This document shows, one piece after another, positions 37,601 to 52,900 of a DNA stretch of 64,000 bases (the stretch's first letter is position 1; each line of letters begins with the position of its first letter). This DNA is from Spirodela intermedia. Its lineage: Eukaryota; Streptophyta; Magnoliopsida; Alismatales; Araceae. The position numbers were made by a program, and so were the translations under genes. The notes beneath the pieces were generated by a model. That model ran no database searches. It was not told the origin of the DNA and saw only the letters and a list, made by a program, of their open reading frames with translations. The DNA lies in NCBI GenBank assembly GCA_902729315.2, contig LR746274.1, forward strand, positions 4,739,037 through 4,803,036, given 5' to 3'.

Positions 37601-40600
37601 TTAATATGCTCATATATAGAATTTTTTTCTAAATAATGTAATTTAAGTTCTTATTCCAATGGATTATCCCAACAAAGAACATTATCTTTATTTATAATAG
37701 TTAAAACACTAAGTTACAAAAAAAATTTAAAATTGAAAGGCACCTTTTATCCAGCTCATACAAGCCAAGGGGTTCATCTAATGTCTACCATTTGTGTAAA
37801 TTTAAATTTTGGGCCTTATGGCAAGGATGTTGAATGTGCTGCTGAAGCATTTTGAACTTGAAATTTAGTAAAATCCTATCCACCAAGTAACATAAATTTA
37901 ATAAAAATTTGAAAAATTGACATTTTTCATCATTAATAAATACCTATTAGAATGGGTGAGTCCCATTCCCTGAAGGAAGATTGTGACACCCTATGACAAG
38001 ATCTCATGGCCATTCTCAACACAATATGGACAATCAAGGAGGTACCAAACCACCCTCAAACACCACTGTGACAAAATTGAAGTAGGCATTTTTTGCATCA
38101 ACAAAGGTTATGAGGCTAGTGAAGCTAGAGAGGGCAAAGCTTTCTTTGGTTCCCTTTCCTGCATGCCCATCATTAAAAAAATCTACAATGAGATACCAAA
38201 GATTGTCACATTACTATCTAGTGGAATAGCTAAGACTTTTCCACGTGTCAAAATTTGTTCAACACAAAACAGCATTGTGACAAATGACATAAATGTTTAG
38301 CGTCAATTAAACCTTAAAAGTAATTGCAAATTTTTAGGTTCAAATGGTTTTCCATCATTTTGTAGAAACCCAATTTTCTTTTTGTGAGGATTTGTTCCAT
38401 TAGTTAATGTCTACACCCAATCTATAAATAAAATTATAATTTTTTATGGTGAATTGACAGTTGGCACTGACTAATCCTTGGAAAGTCTCTTTGAGTTGGT
38501 CAACCAAATAGTACATCTTCAAAATTTTAATTTTCCTCGTGAGATTTTCCAAATAGTGTAATATAATATATATATTTCTCACTTAAATATAATGGTGGTT
38601 AGATCTTTGACTAAAATTTGAAAGCTCAACCAACAATTCCTCAATTCATGGAGACCAAATCTGACTTTAATGGCGAAGTCATTTAGAGTTACAACAAGTA
38701 CACATTTTTAAATATTTAAGAATTCTTCACAAGAAAATATATTAGTATTTTTCGTGATAATGTTTTGTTAAAAATATAGATATTTATAAGAGCTTAGTGT
38801 TTTAATCCTACTCTCATCCTTCAATGAGTTTTACCTGACCCTGACATAGTGGATTAGTGGCAATTTGAAAGATTCTATAAACACTAGACTTAATAAAAAA
38901 TCTTAGGATCTGCTCATAAGGATAAATTTGCAAATGGGTGGGGATAATTTTCATGGCATCTCATACTTCAATGTCACATAGTTGAACTGGAGAAACTTTC
39001 CCAATGAATCAAAGCTCTATGGACCCCTTGTCTTCTTCTAAATCCCCTCAACTTCACCAGCTTTATCTCCCAAAAAGTTTCTGAATTTGGCCTTGACAGA
39101 GGTTCATTCAGAAATCAGATAGTCTGGGTGCAATTTCTAAAAAAGTTAACTTTTCACCATAGATCACTGGGAACTGATCAAATTCCGCCAGGGTGAATGC
39201 CTTAAATTCTTCCAAAAGTTTCAAGCCTTCAACTGTACAGCATAACATAATCGATTTAGCACCAGTTGTCATCATCACACATGAAAAGTGTTTTGACTAC
39301 TCATAAACCAAGATAAATGAAATTATGTTTACTGCTTTTCATCCATAAAGTTAGTGCCCTAGCGACATGCAGTCTTTTCTGTGAAATAGTGGCCATGTAT
39401 GGCCTACATATTAATGCTTTAATTATTATATCAAACAAAAATTGTTCTTACTCTTGAAATGACTCTTCCTGCCAAACTGAATTTTGTTGACATGTAATTC
39501 GTGAAAAAAATTGGACTTGTGCCTACATTTCTTCCATTAAACTTGAAGGAATTCTGAAAATCTTCTAGTTTGCTTTATATTAGGCTAGGAAACCTTTCAT
39601 ACAGTAAAAAATCTACACGGAAATAGCCATTTAATTGACCTGTAAACTATGACCATGACGTGACTTCTTCATCACCAAGGTACCGGCAATATCATCATCC
39701 TTTGATGGATTGTCATAATAAGTTCGATAATAATGTAAATCAAACCCACAACAGATGGATTCAGATGGATAATTACGGAGCAGTGGGATAGTTCTTCTTG
39801 GAAGAGAACAATGGAGAAAGGAAGTTGCTGAGAAGAACTGCAGAAAGAGAGTGGTCGTATAAAACTATCTCTGGTCTTGAAATATAGCCCAAAAGCTACA
39901 CCTCAAAAAGGGGTTTGTCCTCCACCCTCTGAATAGAAGCCAGAACAGGGGTTTTAGGCCCAGGAGTCCGACTGAGTGATCCTAGTTTTTCAGCTGAAAA
40001 AGGTGTGTTTGCGTCAGGAGTAAAGATGAAGAGCAGTGGGATAGGTCTTCTTAGAGTTGATTTGTGTTCTCTCTGTGAAGAGCAGTTTTCATGAAGCTGG
40101 AATCAATACTTTTAAATTATGATGCAGCTATTTTCCTCCAATGGACTTCTGCATTAGAAGAGAATTACTTGTTTCTTCTCATGCAATGTTTAGCACAGTA
40201 GAAAATATCAGCAAGGATTTCATGTTTATTGTCGACTCCAATTTTTTTAGTGTTTAAGAAGATTCTGTCTTTTAGAATCGGTTCAGGGGGTCCCTAATCT
40301 TCCCTTATTGTGGTAAATTTGTTCATCCACGGTCATCTAATCACTGAAGTAATCTGAAAGACACGAGCTAGATGGATCAAAACAGTAATCTGAAGTTAAT
40401 TCACTGAAGGTATAACACCAAGTATGCTGTTTTATTATTTCTCGACAATCATTCCTCTGCCCTCAGATACTTCAGGAAGATAATAAAGCATATAGAACAC
40501 GAAGCTATGGGTAGTCCAGATCTCACACATCTATGGGAGTTACCATGGAAACATGCTTGATGCACACCTCTGTTCTCACACACTCTTAACGAAGTGGTAG

Positions 40601-40700
40601 TGATGGGATGGATGAACTGACCCTTCAAGTGAAAACATGTTACAACTGAGCATTTGGCTGCAGCCGAAGAAACTGGCAGCAGGTTTAATGAGAGGTTGAA
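34675..40700. other. AT-rich intergenic DNA, no gene seen
   Basis: Most of this stretch is very AT-rich, with a (TA)n run at about 36,352-36,370. Short frames such as 36,748-36,987 and 37,983-38,300 show no recognisable domain. The last 1 kb or so (from about 39,640) is less AT-rich and may include 3' sequence of the SAC gene. A 25-bp motif (GAGCAGTGGGATAG.TCTTCTT) occurs twice there, near 39,778 and 40,031. Confidence 0.5.
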
Positions 40701-40992
40701 AGCAACCTCTGAAAACAGGAGATAAAATGGACTATTAATTTTCAATTACTTTACAATCTACTTGACATTTACAGGAAAAATGAAAACAATACAGTGACGT
40801 GCACCATGAACGGAAGTACAAACCATGTATGTTGGGATCGATTTAGCTGAGTCAGCCCCATCTGCTCTCCTGTGATCCGCTCCATCAATCAATAGGAGCT
40901 TTTCAGCCAGATGATCCGGAGGGTGTTTTCATAATGCACAGATGGTTGGAAAATGAAGCAGGTCGCATTGTGGACTGAGGAGACCACTCCCA

Positions 40993-43900
40993 TCAATTTG
41001 ATTCAGCCACTTGACACGGTAGCTTGTCATATCCGATTATCCATCTCGTCAGCTGGCTGGGGTCGTCAGCAGCAAGGGCCTTGCAGTTGGGCAGAATCCC
41101 GAGATCAGTTCCTATCCGGCTATACTCCCCAACCGCAGCTTCCATTTCTTCTTCAACGAGTGAAACATCTCCACAGTCTAGACCCATGCTTAAAGCTTCA
41201 CGGTAGTGCTGTTCCTCCTCGACATCATGCCCAAAGTGCTCTGTGGCTGGGCCCTGCACAGATCGGGGGACTTCCATACATCTTATTTCTCAAGAGAAAG
41301 GGACCGCAGATGACGAGGAGTATCCAGCTGAGATTACTCAGTCTAACATAGCCGAGGAGTATCCAGCTGAGATTACTGTTCCCCAAGCAATGACGTTTCA
41401 AACCCTGATGTTCTACAGGAGTTATTGGATGTAAGTTCATACTTTAGATATTTAACACTGAAATAATTGGTCGTCCAGGTGAAAACTAATTGGCAATGAG
41501 TAGACTAGACCTGATATGTAAACCACATGTTTGGCTTCACTCGTTCGATGGGAGATTATTTTAGCATGCCCCTGTTAGGTGCAGGCTGATGCCTGAGTGG
41601 GGCTGTTTTGTAGACAATCAGAAGGGGAACATAACCCAAAAAGGAATCTAGAGCTCAGATAGCATGCCAGATAGAAACAAAGATAGAATATTAATCAATT
41701 TTATTCAAGGAGAAGAGAAGAGACAAAACAGCAAGCTGACTGGGACCATAGATGTAGTTACTGCGCCTCTCTCCTACATATCAAAGAGGTTCCTATTTTT
41801 GATAAAATTGCCTGAGTCTTCTCTCTCTTTCCATCTAAGGAGCGTAATACTTCTAAAATGTCATGTTCCACTGGCTTCCATACGTCTAACAACAACTAAA
41901 ACAACGTTCTATGGAGATCTATGTCCAGTAAAATTTACCAATATCAGTGGCTTAAATAAAAGCAAAGGATGGCTCCTTATGATTCGCCATGTCATGATTG
42001 CCTAACTGATTGGAGTAAATTTTTGGAGGTAGGGCAAACAAGAAAGCGTGTCCACAGAATATAAATACTTTTGTGAACTGTTACCTGACAAAGTTCAGCA
42101 TAATGCTTGTAAGCCTCGCTGCTTTCATCTTGATAATAAAGGAGTCCGGCTCCGTACCACTTAATGTCATCAATAGGGGAAGTCAGTGATTCATACCTGC
42201 CAATCAAATATTTCAAAGAGCATTATATTCCCTCCTTCCATTTCGGTATGTCAAAGGTTTACACACCATTCTTCATTCCTCTCATTTCTCCGATGTTAGT
42301 GCTTACACGAAAAAAATCAGGTAATGGACGTCTGCCAAGGTTACTGAGGTATTATTTGAATGGAAAACTGTAAACTTCCTCGGGAATATTCTCTTAAACT
42401 TATTTATTAGTCATTCATGATAATTGAAGTTATTAGCTTTACAGCCACATCTCGTGCTTTTTAAGGAAATAATGAAAACCAAAATGGGCGTTTGATATGT
42501 AAACCTTCTTCCGTTGGTCATCTAAACATCCCAAAATTTATCAAAGGAAAACTCTCTTCGTCTGATTAAGTGCTAAATTCATAAATATGTTCTCTTTCTC
42601 CGAATTCTTTTATTGTTAGTAAGACCGTCCAGCTCTGAATGGGTTTCTGGATTCTGCTGACAATTTTGTTGTCTAAATCAAAATTACTGTTTTGCAACAC
42701 CTAAAATGTATTGTTGGCTCTGGGTATGGACTGTAAGACATGAACCGCCGGAATGCACCTTTTATAAATTAGTCTAAACATTTGGACTCCTCTAATTATC
42801 TGACATATAACTGCTGTAGCACTCGAGTCTATCAGCTGAATTGACCAAAGAACGTGAAAACATGCAATAAAACGGATTAAGCTCAACCGTTGAATGCTAA
42901 ATTTGTTGATGATATTGCCGTGACGAGTCATGTAAAGTGTCTGCTTCAATAAGGTCAGCAATGAGTATATATTCACAAGTTTTTGACAAAAGTTAATTTC
43001 ACAATCATATCACCCCCTGGTAACAATAAGAAAGTCGGTGTCATCAATTTTCTTTCCTCTAGACTTGGTTGCATAAATTTACCAGTTCTCACAATAAACA
43101 TTTGTTGGGCAAACTCCACTAACAACCAAGCGACTACAGCACACACCTGTTTCTCACTGTGCATACGTATTGGCATCACCTCCCTAAGGGGGGGGTGGGA
43201 TTTATGTAAGAAAAAATACTTTTTAAAAACCTCATACTAGATCGCACAGAATATATAATGATAAAACTTCAAACTGAAATCCTTCTACTAGAAGAATAAC
43301 AAACATAATATGGACAGGTCGTAGTATAATCTCTGCTTATTGGAGAGGCCTCTAGTAGACTTAAGGAAAGAATATCTCTAGTTCATAAAAAAACATTGTT
43401 AGTCTTGAGTAAAGCACATAAGATTTCAGATCTACAGAATCTGTGCTATCCAGTCATGTATTATTGATCCCAAAGTTTCTGAAAAGGAGGTTTCCATCTG
43501 AACAGAAAAAATACCTTTCAGCGGCATCCTCGTCATGAATCTCTGTAGAAGAGGATAGACAATCTAAATCCAGATATGCACCAATATCATTGTTGAACTT
43601 TGGCTCCTCACTTTCAATCTCATGTGCTTTAACCTTTGCAGTTGATACACAATCTTCGTTCTTTCTTTGTCCAAACAGCCAGTTGGGGGTTTTGAGCTGT
43701 ATCTCTCTGCAATTATTTAAATTTATAATGAAAAATTATAAATTATAGAAAGGCCTATGGGAAAGTTTTGAAAGTGACATCACAGAATGAAAAATCTGAG
43801 TTTATGGTTAGCAAATCAAATGAAAGGTCTTTTATTTATCAGAAACATTCATTTGTGCATTCATGAAAGACTCAAAAACAAGGAACGAAGATGGGGAAAA

Positions 43901-46900
43901 AAAGTTTTTAAAATATACGTGAAAAATATTTACCAGGATGGAAAACAAAATTGTAAACTGGAGTAAAACGAAAGCAATAATTACCAATAGATAAAACTTT
44001 GAATAAAAATTTGAGCCAAAGTGAGAAAGAAATATGTGGGTCCAAATAATCAATATTTTTCAAGGCAGAAAAACATTCCTGGTTCTGATAAAATGCGGTG
44101 GGCCAAAAATAACTTTTGACACTGGGAATTGGAGACAGAGGGCATTCGTCTGACTGAAATGGCAATAGGTTCTGAGGGATCAATGATCTGAAAGGCACAA
44201 GTGCCCATTTCTGTACATTGAAGTCCAAATAAAGTGGAAGAAAGTAACTGAATTCATGAAAAAAAATCAACTGAGAAATATTACGCTGCATCTGCTGCCA
44301 TTCCAGAGTTGACTAGAGTGCCAGGAGAGCTGACAACAGGCTCAACCCAAAGCCTTACATTCTTTACTGAACTGCAAGTGGCTTGTATCAGTTTATCGAA
44401 GGATGTTAACTTCATCCGATAAAAATCTTTTTTGCAGGCTGGAATGGGAGCAATGGTTGGTCTAGTCCCTTCAACTGCTACACCAACATGCAAGCTGAAA
44501 TGTACGGAACACTTTCAAAGTAATGTATCAATGACCCAAGTAAAAAGGAAAAAATGTGTGGTAAAAATCACATTAATTAAGCCACAACCTCTCGTTGTCA
44601 GAAAATGGCTCCTCTCCAATACCGAAAACATGAAGGTAGTAGTCAGAATCTAGTTCCCAAAGAGCAGGTTTTCCTTCTTGTGGCTGAAAGTAACCCAAAA
44701 ATCTGATGGACACACGAGAAATAAAAGTAAGTAAAGTGGTATGACTATCATAGGCTGCTCTCTACATACGAGTCTAGGCACTTTTTAAATAGGGAGGAGG
44801 ATCTTCGTGATGTAAGATGACTGAGTAAAAAGGACAATTACAGGTTCATCGCATCCTGCTTTTCACCGTCTGTGTATGCATTGCTGTAGTATCGCTTGAT
44901 AGACTTCAAAAATTCACGAGACTGTGTTGTAGCTTTCCATTTACCTTGTCTCTCGGGGAAAACCTAATCGAAAAATACAGAATGATGACCGTTAGAAATA
45001 TATGTCATAACATAAAAAACTCTGGACATTAAATCATAAACATTCATATTTTTTAAGGAGTAATTGTGTATGTTATAAAAACATTAAATCAGCGATGTTC
45101 CAGAAAAACAAACTGTGTTGTGTGCTGCGGAGCCTCCATATTGCTGAGCTAGTGCATCACCCATACTCTGATACATTTCCATGAGAGCAGCTGCAACGCT
45201 ACTGTCATGATCCACTTTGGGAGTATCAGTCAAACCCAAAGCTTGAAGCTGACGGCCTAAAGCTTCCAAGCCACAGGCATACTGTGAAACATTTGTACGG
45301 TCCAAACAATCAATGCAATTAGTGCGCAAGACCCCACTTTGGAAACAAGGCCCATTCAATCTCGGCTGTTGACATCGTTCCCCATTCTGATCGTGAGGGT
45401 TCACAGTACCAAAGAGATCATTATTGCTAACCACTCTTGAAACGTCACTTGAGTTACTTCTAAGGTCACCAAGAGAAGCTTCCCTGCGTGAAAAATCAAC
45501 TGAGTACAACAAGCTAAAGGAAACGCTTAAAGAAAAACAGGTTGCACCTTCCTTTAGTCAGTCAGTTTGTACCTTCCTTTACTTGCTAGGCTAAGTTGAG
45601 TTGCCCTCTTCTTAAATTTGACTGGATTTCCACTGAAATAGAACCCAGTCAAATCAAGTGCTTCACTTGCTACTGAACCCAGAACTGCCAAAACATTGGC
45701 AGCCTTGCTATTAAAATGCATAAAAGAAGAAAAATTAGCACGAGTAAATGACCAAACAATGATGTTTATCAAAGAAAATTTAGCTAACCTCTTTGCAAAT
45801 TTATGAAAATCCCAGTGAATAAACTTCAATTTCATGTCCTCTGGAAGGATTTGATTGAGATATCCAACTGCATGGGCAAACTCACGCCGAAGCATCATTT
45901 CTCGAGGCCTTTTCTCGACAGTCTACATCACCCAGACAGTTAAAAAGTGATATTCAAAGTTGGACCCTCTTCAAAGGGATTGCAGCACAAGAAACTGCAT
46001 TCTCCCATGGTTTACAAGACTGGTGTCTTAGAATCCACAGAGAGCTAGCTAGGCTACAGAGAGCTCTCACAAATCTTATTCATAACAAATGGCGGAATAT
46101 TAAACATAATGACCATCACAAAGAGAAAACAAATAGAAAACCTATTCTTATCCACAGTCCCATTCGTCTTCTCTCGATTGGGCAGGAAACGAAACAGAGA
46201 ATGCATCCCCAATTGGTAGTCTAGTTATTTGATCCTCTCTTTGAATAAAATAGAAAGATATTTTCCGCAACAAATTGGTTCGTGTGCCCATTATTTCAAG
46301 ACTAGTCCACTCAAAACTAGCTAGACAATTTCCAATGGAACTGCAAACTATGACAAACTTCCCTCCCTGATACCCAACTAGCATTCCAGAACACAACCAA
46401 TTTACGTGACAAAAATTTTGCATAGTTCCACATGTATATATGAGATGGGATCCATATTAGGCCGGCGAAATGCATGATTGAATTAAATCTTTCATTATAC
46501 TTTATATTTGTAAACTTGTGAATGGGATCCACTTCATTCTCTCTTTAAAAAAATATTTCAAGGCCCGAAGCCACTTTTATTATATTTCAAAACTACTAAC
46601 CCTGTCAATAACTCCCAAATACCCCCATCATTCAATCTCGCGACTGAAATCTGAAAGAAGTGTCAAAGTGGACGTACATGTAGTTGATCACATCTTTACA
46701 GATGTGCATACAGAAATGCACAATTACCATTACACAATCCTGTTTGGCGGTATGCTCTCACTCTCAAGGAACTAAAAATGATCTCTTATTTTAAATTGAG
46801 ATAATGACAGAACTGAAATAAATACTGACCATTTTAACATGTCCATCGATATAAACAAGACAAAAATATCCTGTTTATCTGAGCTAAGATTCAAGGGTCT

Positions 46901-49900
46901 TAGATGATATACTTCAGCGAATGTTAATGCTGAATTGTAGTTCTTTTAGGTGACCAAAGCTTACTTCACCATCTTACAACTAGTGACAGGGTGAAGCACT
47001 AAGGTGATTTTTTTATATTTTAAATACAAATATTAGAGAATAAGGTGAAATGCGTAGATGCACAAAATATTTATTTAAATATTAAAATTAAATGTTTACG
47101 AATTGGATATTTTACCTTCAGATTTATTGTAATCATACTGTGTTTATAAGAAGATACCACAGTAACCCCCCGTTCCACTGAGTTACAGGATAGGAAAAGA
47201 TAAAATAGGATTTCAAATCCAAACGGGAGACTAGTCAGTTTCAGCCTTGGACCATTTCTAATATATGAGTGTAATATTTGACAATTGGAATTTAACTAGT
47301 ATACATATATTAGTAGCAGTAAAATGTTGCCAAATGGATATACATATTCATATACACAAAAATGATATGCAATGAGACAAAAAAGAAGATCATCTCTACC
47401 TTAATCAAATTAAGTATGATAATAGGATTGCCATATCTTTTCACCAAGTCTTCAAAGTGTAACTTAGTGGCTTCGTATGTTGGATCATATCTATGAACTG
47501 GAGACAGGCATCAAGCAAGAAGGTTAAAGTCAGTAAAGTCAGTAAAGTCAGTAAAGTCAGTCAAGACCAAAAAACATGCCTATGATATCAGGTTTCGGAC
47601 TAAATCGTGAAGCTTCCTGGGACCAGAAAAGTGGTATGGAACCGCGCATCTGAACAATGGAACTCATTCCTCCCTTGTATGTCCCAGCCTCTTCATCAAG
47701 GACAATCTGCTCAGTCTCAACATCATTGGCCACTCTTCCCCAATCATTTACTCCTCTTTTCAGATAACTGCCATACCAAAAAAGATGAATAACAAGAAAA
47801 TATTTTTAGTAGAGTTGCATGAAATGCGAAACCAACTTCACTCTCCCTATCTTTGCAAAACCTTGTATAGCTATTGAAACTAATTGAAATATCTCACAGA
47901 CAAAAAAAATGTCTTATAAAAAAAGATGACTAATAGAAGCATCATTTCCGTAATGCGTCACAACAAAGAGAACTGATCCAAAAGCAGTAACAATAAAATA
48001 TCACACAATCCTTTCCTGCTAAGAGATTCCATTTTTGTTGCACCAACCCAGACGGACCATGGAGAAAACAGCATACCCATCAAAATTAATAAAGCCCTAC
48101 TGTCTTCCATTAAGTCTTTTGATTAGCACATCCTGTGCAGCATCCATAACTTATCTTTAAAACTCCATAGACTGTCTGCTTGTTATCAATGGTTAAACCT
48201 GAATCAATCCAATGGCAACCATTAAAACTCCATTGCCTCGTTTATTTTGCTATCCAATCGACAAATGAGATTTGAACTTCCACATTTGTCTTTGCAATGT
48301 GTTTTATGCAATTTTCATCTCACAACATTGTAGCAACAGTGGACAGCAAATTAGCATTGTTCATAGACTCGTAGGATCACAATAATATCATTCATACAAC
48401 GGTCAGATCACCTTGTTTAATTCTCAAAAAAACCAATAAGAACCAAAAGTGTTTGCAATGAAGCCCAACTTGAACCTGACCTGAACCAAGACTTGGGTCA
48501 AACTCAGGCTCTCGTGTGGGATCAAGTTAGGGTCAAAACACCAGTTCAGTTCTTGCCATCAAGGTCAAATGCCTTGAAGTTTCTATCCACGTTGCATTAC
48601 CAGAGGACACACTCTGGGCATCTGTTGATCCCGGAAAGGCACAACTCTCTTACCTTCTTGGAAATTGTCAGCCCCTTGTACGCACAAAGCCACCCATCAC
48701 TCTCTCTCCCATCATCCCCCTCAAATATTCCCACCCCATCAACCACTTAGACTACGCATGCTCACAGCGGACTAATTAATCACATGAGATCTTAAAGGGA
48801 ACTGAAAATGTGGCATAAAAGAGTCAACTAAAACTCTGAAAGAAGACCTGACTTATTCCTAAGGGAAGGCACACACACAAAATGTATTCAGTACAAATCC
48901 AGTCTTCGAGTTTTATTGACTAGTGTTCCCTAGATATTGTTAAATTGTATACCACGTAGAAAGCCCAAGCAAGCCAAGTGTGGAATGGAAAAACTTACAA
49001 AAAAAAAATGCACAAGGGCCGTACAAGGAACACACTATACTTAAAGAGGCATGGAAAAGTAGCAATGCATACTCCCTGCTATAAGAGCTGATAACTTGGA
49101 GTTGAGTCCAAATATATTTTCACAGGTTTATCTGCCCAGATATGAGTTGGAAATCTAACAGCCTGACTGTGGTATGTCCAGAAATAAAAAAATTGACAGG
49201 TATAAAATAATTTGGAGAGAAAATCTTATAAATCTCAAGACCTACCTCTGGCCAGCTATAAAAATTATGCTTACCATTATTTCTGAAACAATGGCACAAA
49301 TTACCAACATGCTGGGCAAAAGTGAGCAAGTAAAAAATCATAACTCATAACTCATGTGGACGTAGAAAAATTTAAAGTTTCAGGATTAGTACAGTCAACA
49401 GCTGAGTGTGGAAAGAAAATTCAAGTGAAGGAAACGAAAAGAGGGAATAAAACAAGCATGTGGCTAAGATATAACGAACAGTCCATATTTCTAAACAATA
49501 AAAACAAGCAGATTTCTGATATTTTTTTCATTATGAATAAACGCACCGTGTCCCAGCAAAATGTCGAGATCGCCTAGAAATGAGAACTATGCTGAATTCT
49601 CGCCCAAAAACTGACAGTCGGGCCTATCATGAAGAAAAAAGATTCCTCAGATTCGAAAACAGAAAATAAGAGATATAAATGTCCAAAATTTCAATAAGAA
49701 GATACTTCCGTCCACAATAAATAACCCTTTGATATATCATTGCAACAAAAGTGAAATTATTTCCGTTTTTTTTTCTAGAAGGCAATATGCTCATTGTTTG
49801 CAAATATGAAGTATTTCCATCAAATCAGGACGAATCATTTTTCAAGCGACTAATAAATATCATGAGATATTTTTAGGGCTATATTCCCAAGTGTATCTCC

Positions 49901-52900
49901 TGATCTTATTATATACTCTTCCAACAAATGACTAAGAGATTTTTTATAAGTCATGTTTTTCTATGCTATTTTTTCGCTTTTCCATTTTTTTTAAGCCTTT
50001 CCTGGGCATGCTTATTAGGACTTCTAAAGATACTATGAGAGTCTCCCAGCCATATAGACTATGAAAGTTTCATTCAGTTAAGTTGTCTAGACTAATAAGT
50101 GCTTTTTCATGGTATGAAAGCCACTGCAGTAACATGGACAGTGATATTTTCAACCTTAATCATCTTAAGATTGATGTCCAAGAAGAGAGTTGACGGTGGA
50201 GAAAGTACGAAATGAAATCTATAACTCAGACAGAACAAGGTTAATACCTTGGAAAGTTTTGACCGAGATATATTGCAGTTTTCTCACAGTAAAAAGCCTT
50301 AACATATAGGAGATTGTTGCTTTACAAGAGCTCAAGTATCCAAAGGAGAACAATTAAATCAAGTCCATATTTGTAATGACAATACTTCTTTAGAATTCAA
50401 GAAGGAAGACATTGAAAGGTGGAAAGGCTATCTTAACTCCCTCACCAAGACCTTCAATATATGTTTATTGGATCAAAGTGACGTGTTTAATTTCTAACTT
50501 TTCTCAAGATGTCAAGCCTGTCCAATCTAATCACGCGTCATAGATTCCGATCCACTTACCATATAATCCTCAGTAGCATAAGAAATCTGATCAGTTTATG
50601 CTTGACCCTATAAATCGGAAAATTTGTAGCTAATATTTCAGCTGTCCTAATTGCTGATAATGGCAACATTAATGTTACCCCTGCTGTTCCATTACACATT
50701 ATATCATCATCAAAACAATCAAAAACTTGAATTGTACACTAGCCTTTTTTGATACCCATTGAGTAATTCTAGACCAAGACTGAGTGGAGGATAATTGATA
50801 TGCTAAGCAAAGTAATGAGTTCTACTATCTAGAAGAAAACAGAGGGTGACTTAGACAAGTGAAATTAGTTGTCATTATGCTATGCCCAAAATTCAAAGTT
50901 TGGCTTCATCATTTAACACTTGATCTCCCTCTTTTTAGACATTTCAACCATATCTCCCTCAACGTTCTATAACATTTCCATTGGCAGTTTGCACTGATGT
51001 AATCGAGTTTGTGACACATCATCTTGTTCTTTACCATTGTGTTCAATAAAAGCATCAAAGCCTTCTCCTTAATTCATTCTCGTAGTTTGAGGCCCGTCCA
51101 AATTTTCAAATGTTACTGTTCGCATGTGGTTTGTCTCGTCATCAATCATTCTACTAGTATAACTAGGTGGTATCTCATAAAAGGAAACTCTGAACCAAAA
51201 GTGTTGTAGTATTCCACATAGTATGGTCAAAACTTAGATTGAAGAAAGTATAATGTGGACTTCACTTAATATTAGGAAGGAATATGTCAACTAATCTAAC
51301 ATCTTTTTTCTAAAGCAAGTAATACTCCACGAATCCTCAACAAATGAGGTTGCTGAAGACAAAAACAGGCATACCTTACAAGTCAAAAGGACTTTGACCC
51401 TTCTAATCTAATGTACCAAAAATATTTTATGAAAAAGAAATTTTGACTACCTATCTAAGTAAATCAACTTCCTTCTTGTGCCATTGGTAATTAAAGCCCA
51501 CTAGCTATTCCCAAAAGTATTTGATTAAGCAACTATGATCTTATTCGTAAAGGGCATTTCTCAAATTTTGGATCCTCGAACTCCAAAGTGCCCTTATTGG
51601 CTATGCCAACTATCAAAAAAGGTACAAATGCCATGATCCTCCTAGTCCTCCAGTTTTTCTCACTAATAATTTTTTTATCCAAAGACTCCTTAGGATACCT
51701 TTAGTGAATACTATTATCCTTTTAACATGCACCTTTAATTTCTAAACAGAAGCAATGGTAGCTTGTTTTCCTTTGAAGTTTCCAATTGATGTCTTCTAGT
51801 AGAATGAAGAATATTTTTCTCAGAACCATCTTGGTAGTCTTAAACGACTAAACTTTCAAGCCATCATAACAACTCAGACATCAACATCAACCCCTAGAAA
51901 GAGTTTTCAGTTAAATCAAGGTTACAATTAGATGTATCCAGTAGATATGGATGAGTATTGCTTTAGCCCAACAAGTTTAACAGATCAGGGACAAAATGTC
52001 GAATTGTATTTTTGACAATGCAGTAGCCAGAGTTTGCCGGTCAAATTTTTCGAAAGGTAGTCAAAAGTGATCCCACTATACATTTAACTACAGAAGTATC
52101 ACTTTCATCATGAGAACAAAGAAAATAACTAATAAGATATCCCAGACAGAAATTTATGATCGCAAATACCTGTTTGAAATACCCATGAACTAAAGCAATT
52201 GTCCAGTGAGCATTACTACACCTCGAACGGATTGCTCGAGTAAGAAATGTGTTCCACACAAAGATGTTTTCATATGGCATGCTTTCCCCACCCGCTGCCT
52301 GAACATTCTTCTGTAGGCTTCTCATGATTGGATATGTATAACTATAGAAGAAATCCTTTGTTAGATCAACACTTGATAAGAGCTTCTTGTACCTGTGCGC
52401 AAGGGCCAAAGGAAAATAAGAAACTTGTTGGCGACTAAGTGCTCTAAATATCAGAACCCTTCTGTAGGAAAGTAAGCTCCAAGAACGTTGAAATTAATAC
52501 AAAAGTTTTCCCAGTGAAGCCACCTACAATGAACTTTAAAGGGAAAATATCTACCTAAGCTCAGTCTTGGAGTATGCCACGTCAGACTGTACTGTTGAGT
52601 GGGGAACAGGGATCATCTGGCTTTCCTCGATGCTATAAATTGCGTGGCCACATACGGAACCTATCTGGCGACGCTTTGTGACGAGAATCAAATAGTACGA
52701 TTCTAAGAATTTTATGCATCCTGAAACAAACTAAGAATTTTGAATAAAACAAGGAAATGCCAGTGACAGGAACGCCAATGATTTCAGCTGCGGAATAATG
52801 TGGAAAGAATGCCTCGTGGCTGAGCAGGAAAATTCGGAATCTATTCGGACCTGCTATACCGCAGACGTTAGCAACGACGTTGAGACCACCTGTGGACCGA

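Noticed and set aside
40449-40745. 98-codon minus-strand frame downstream of the SAC stop
   Set aside because: It has no similarity I recognise and is probably 3' sequence of the SAC gene.
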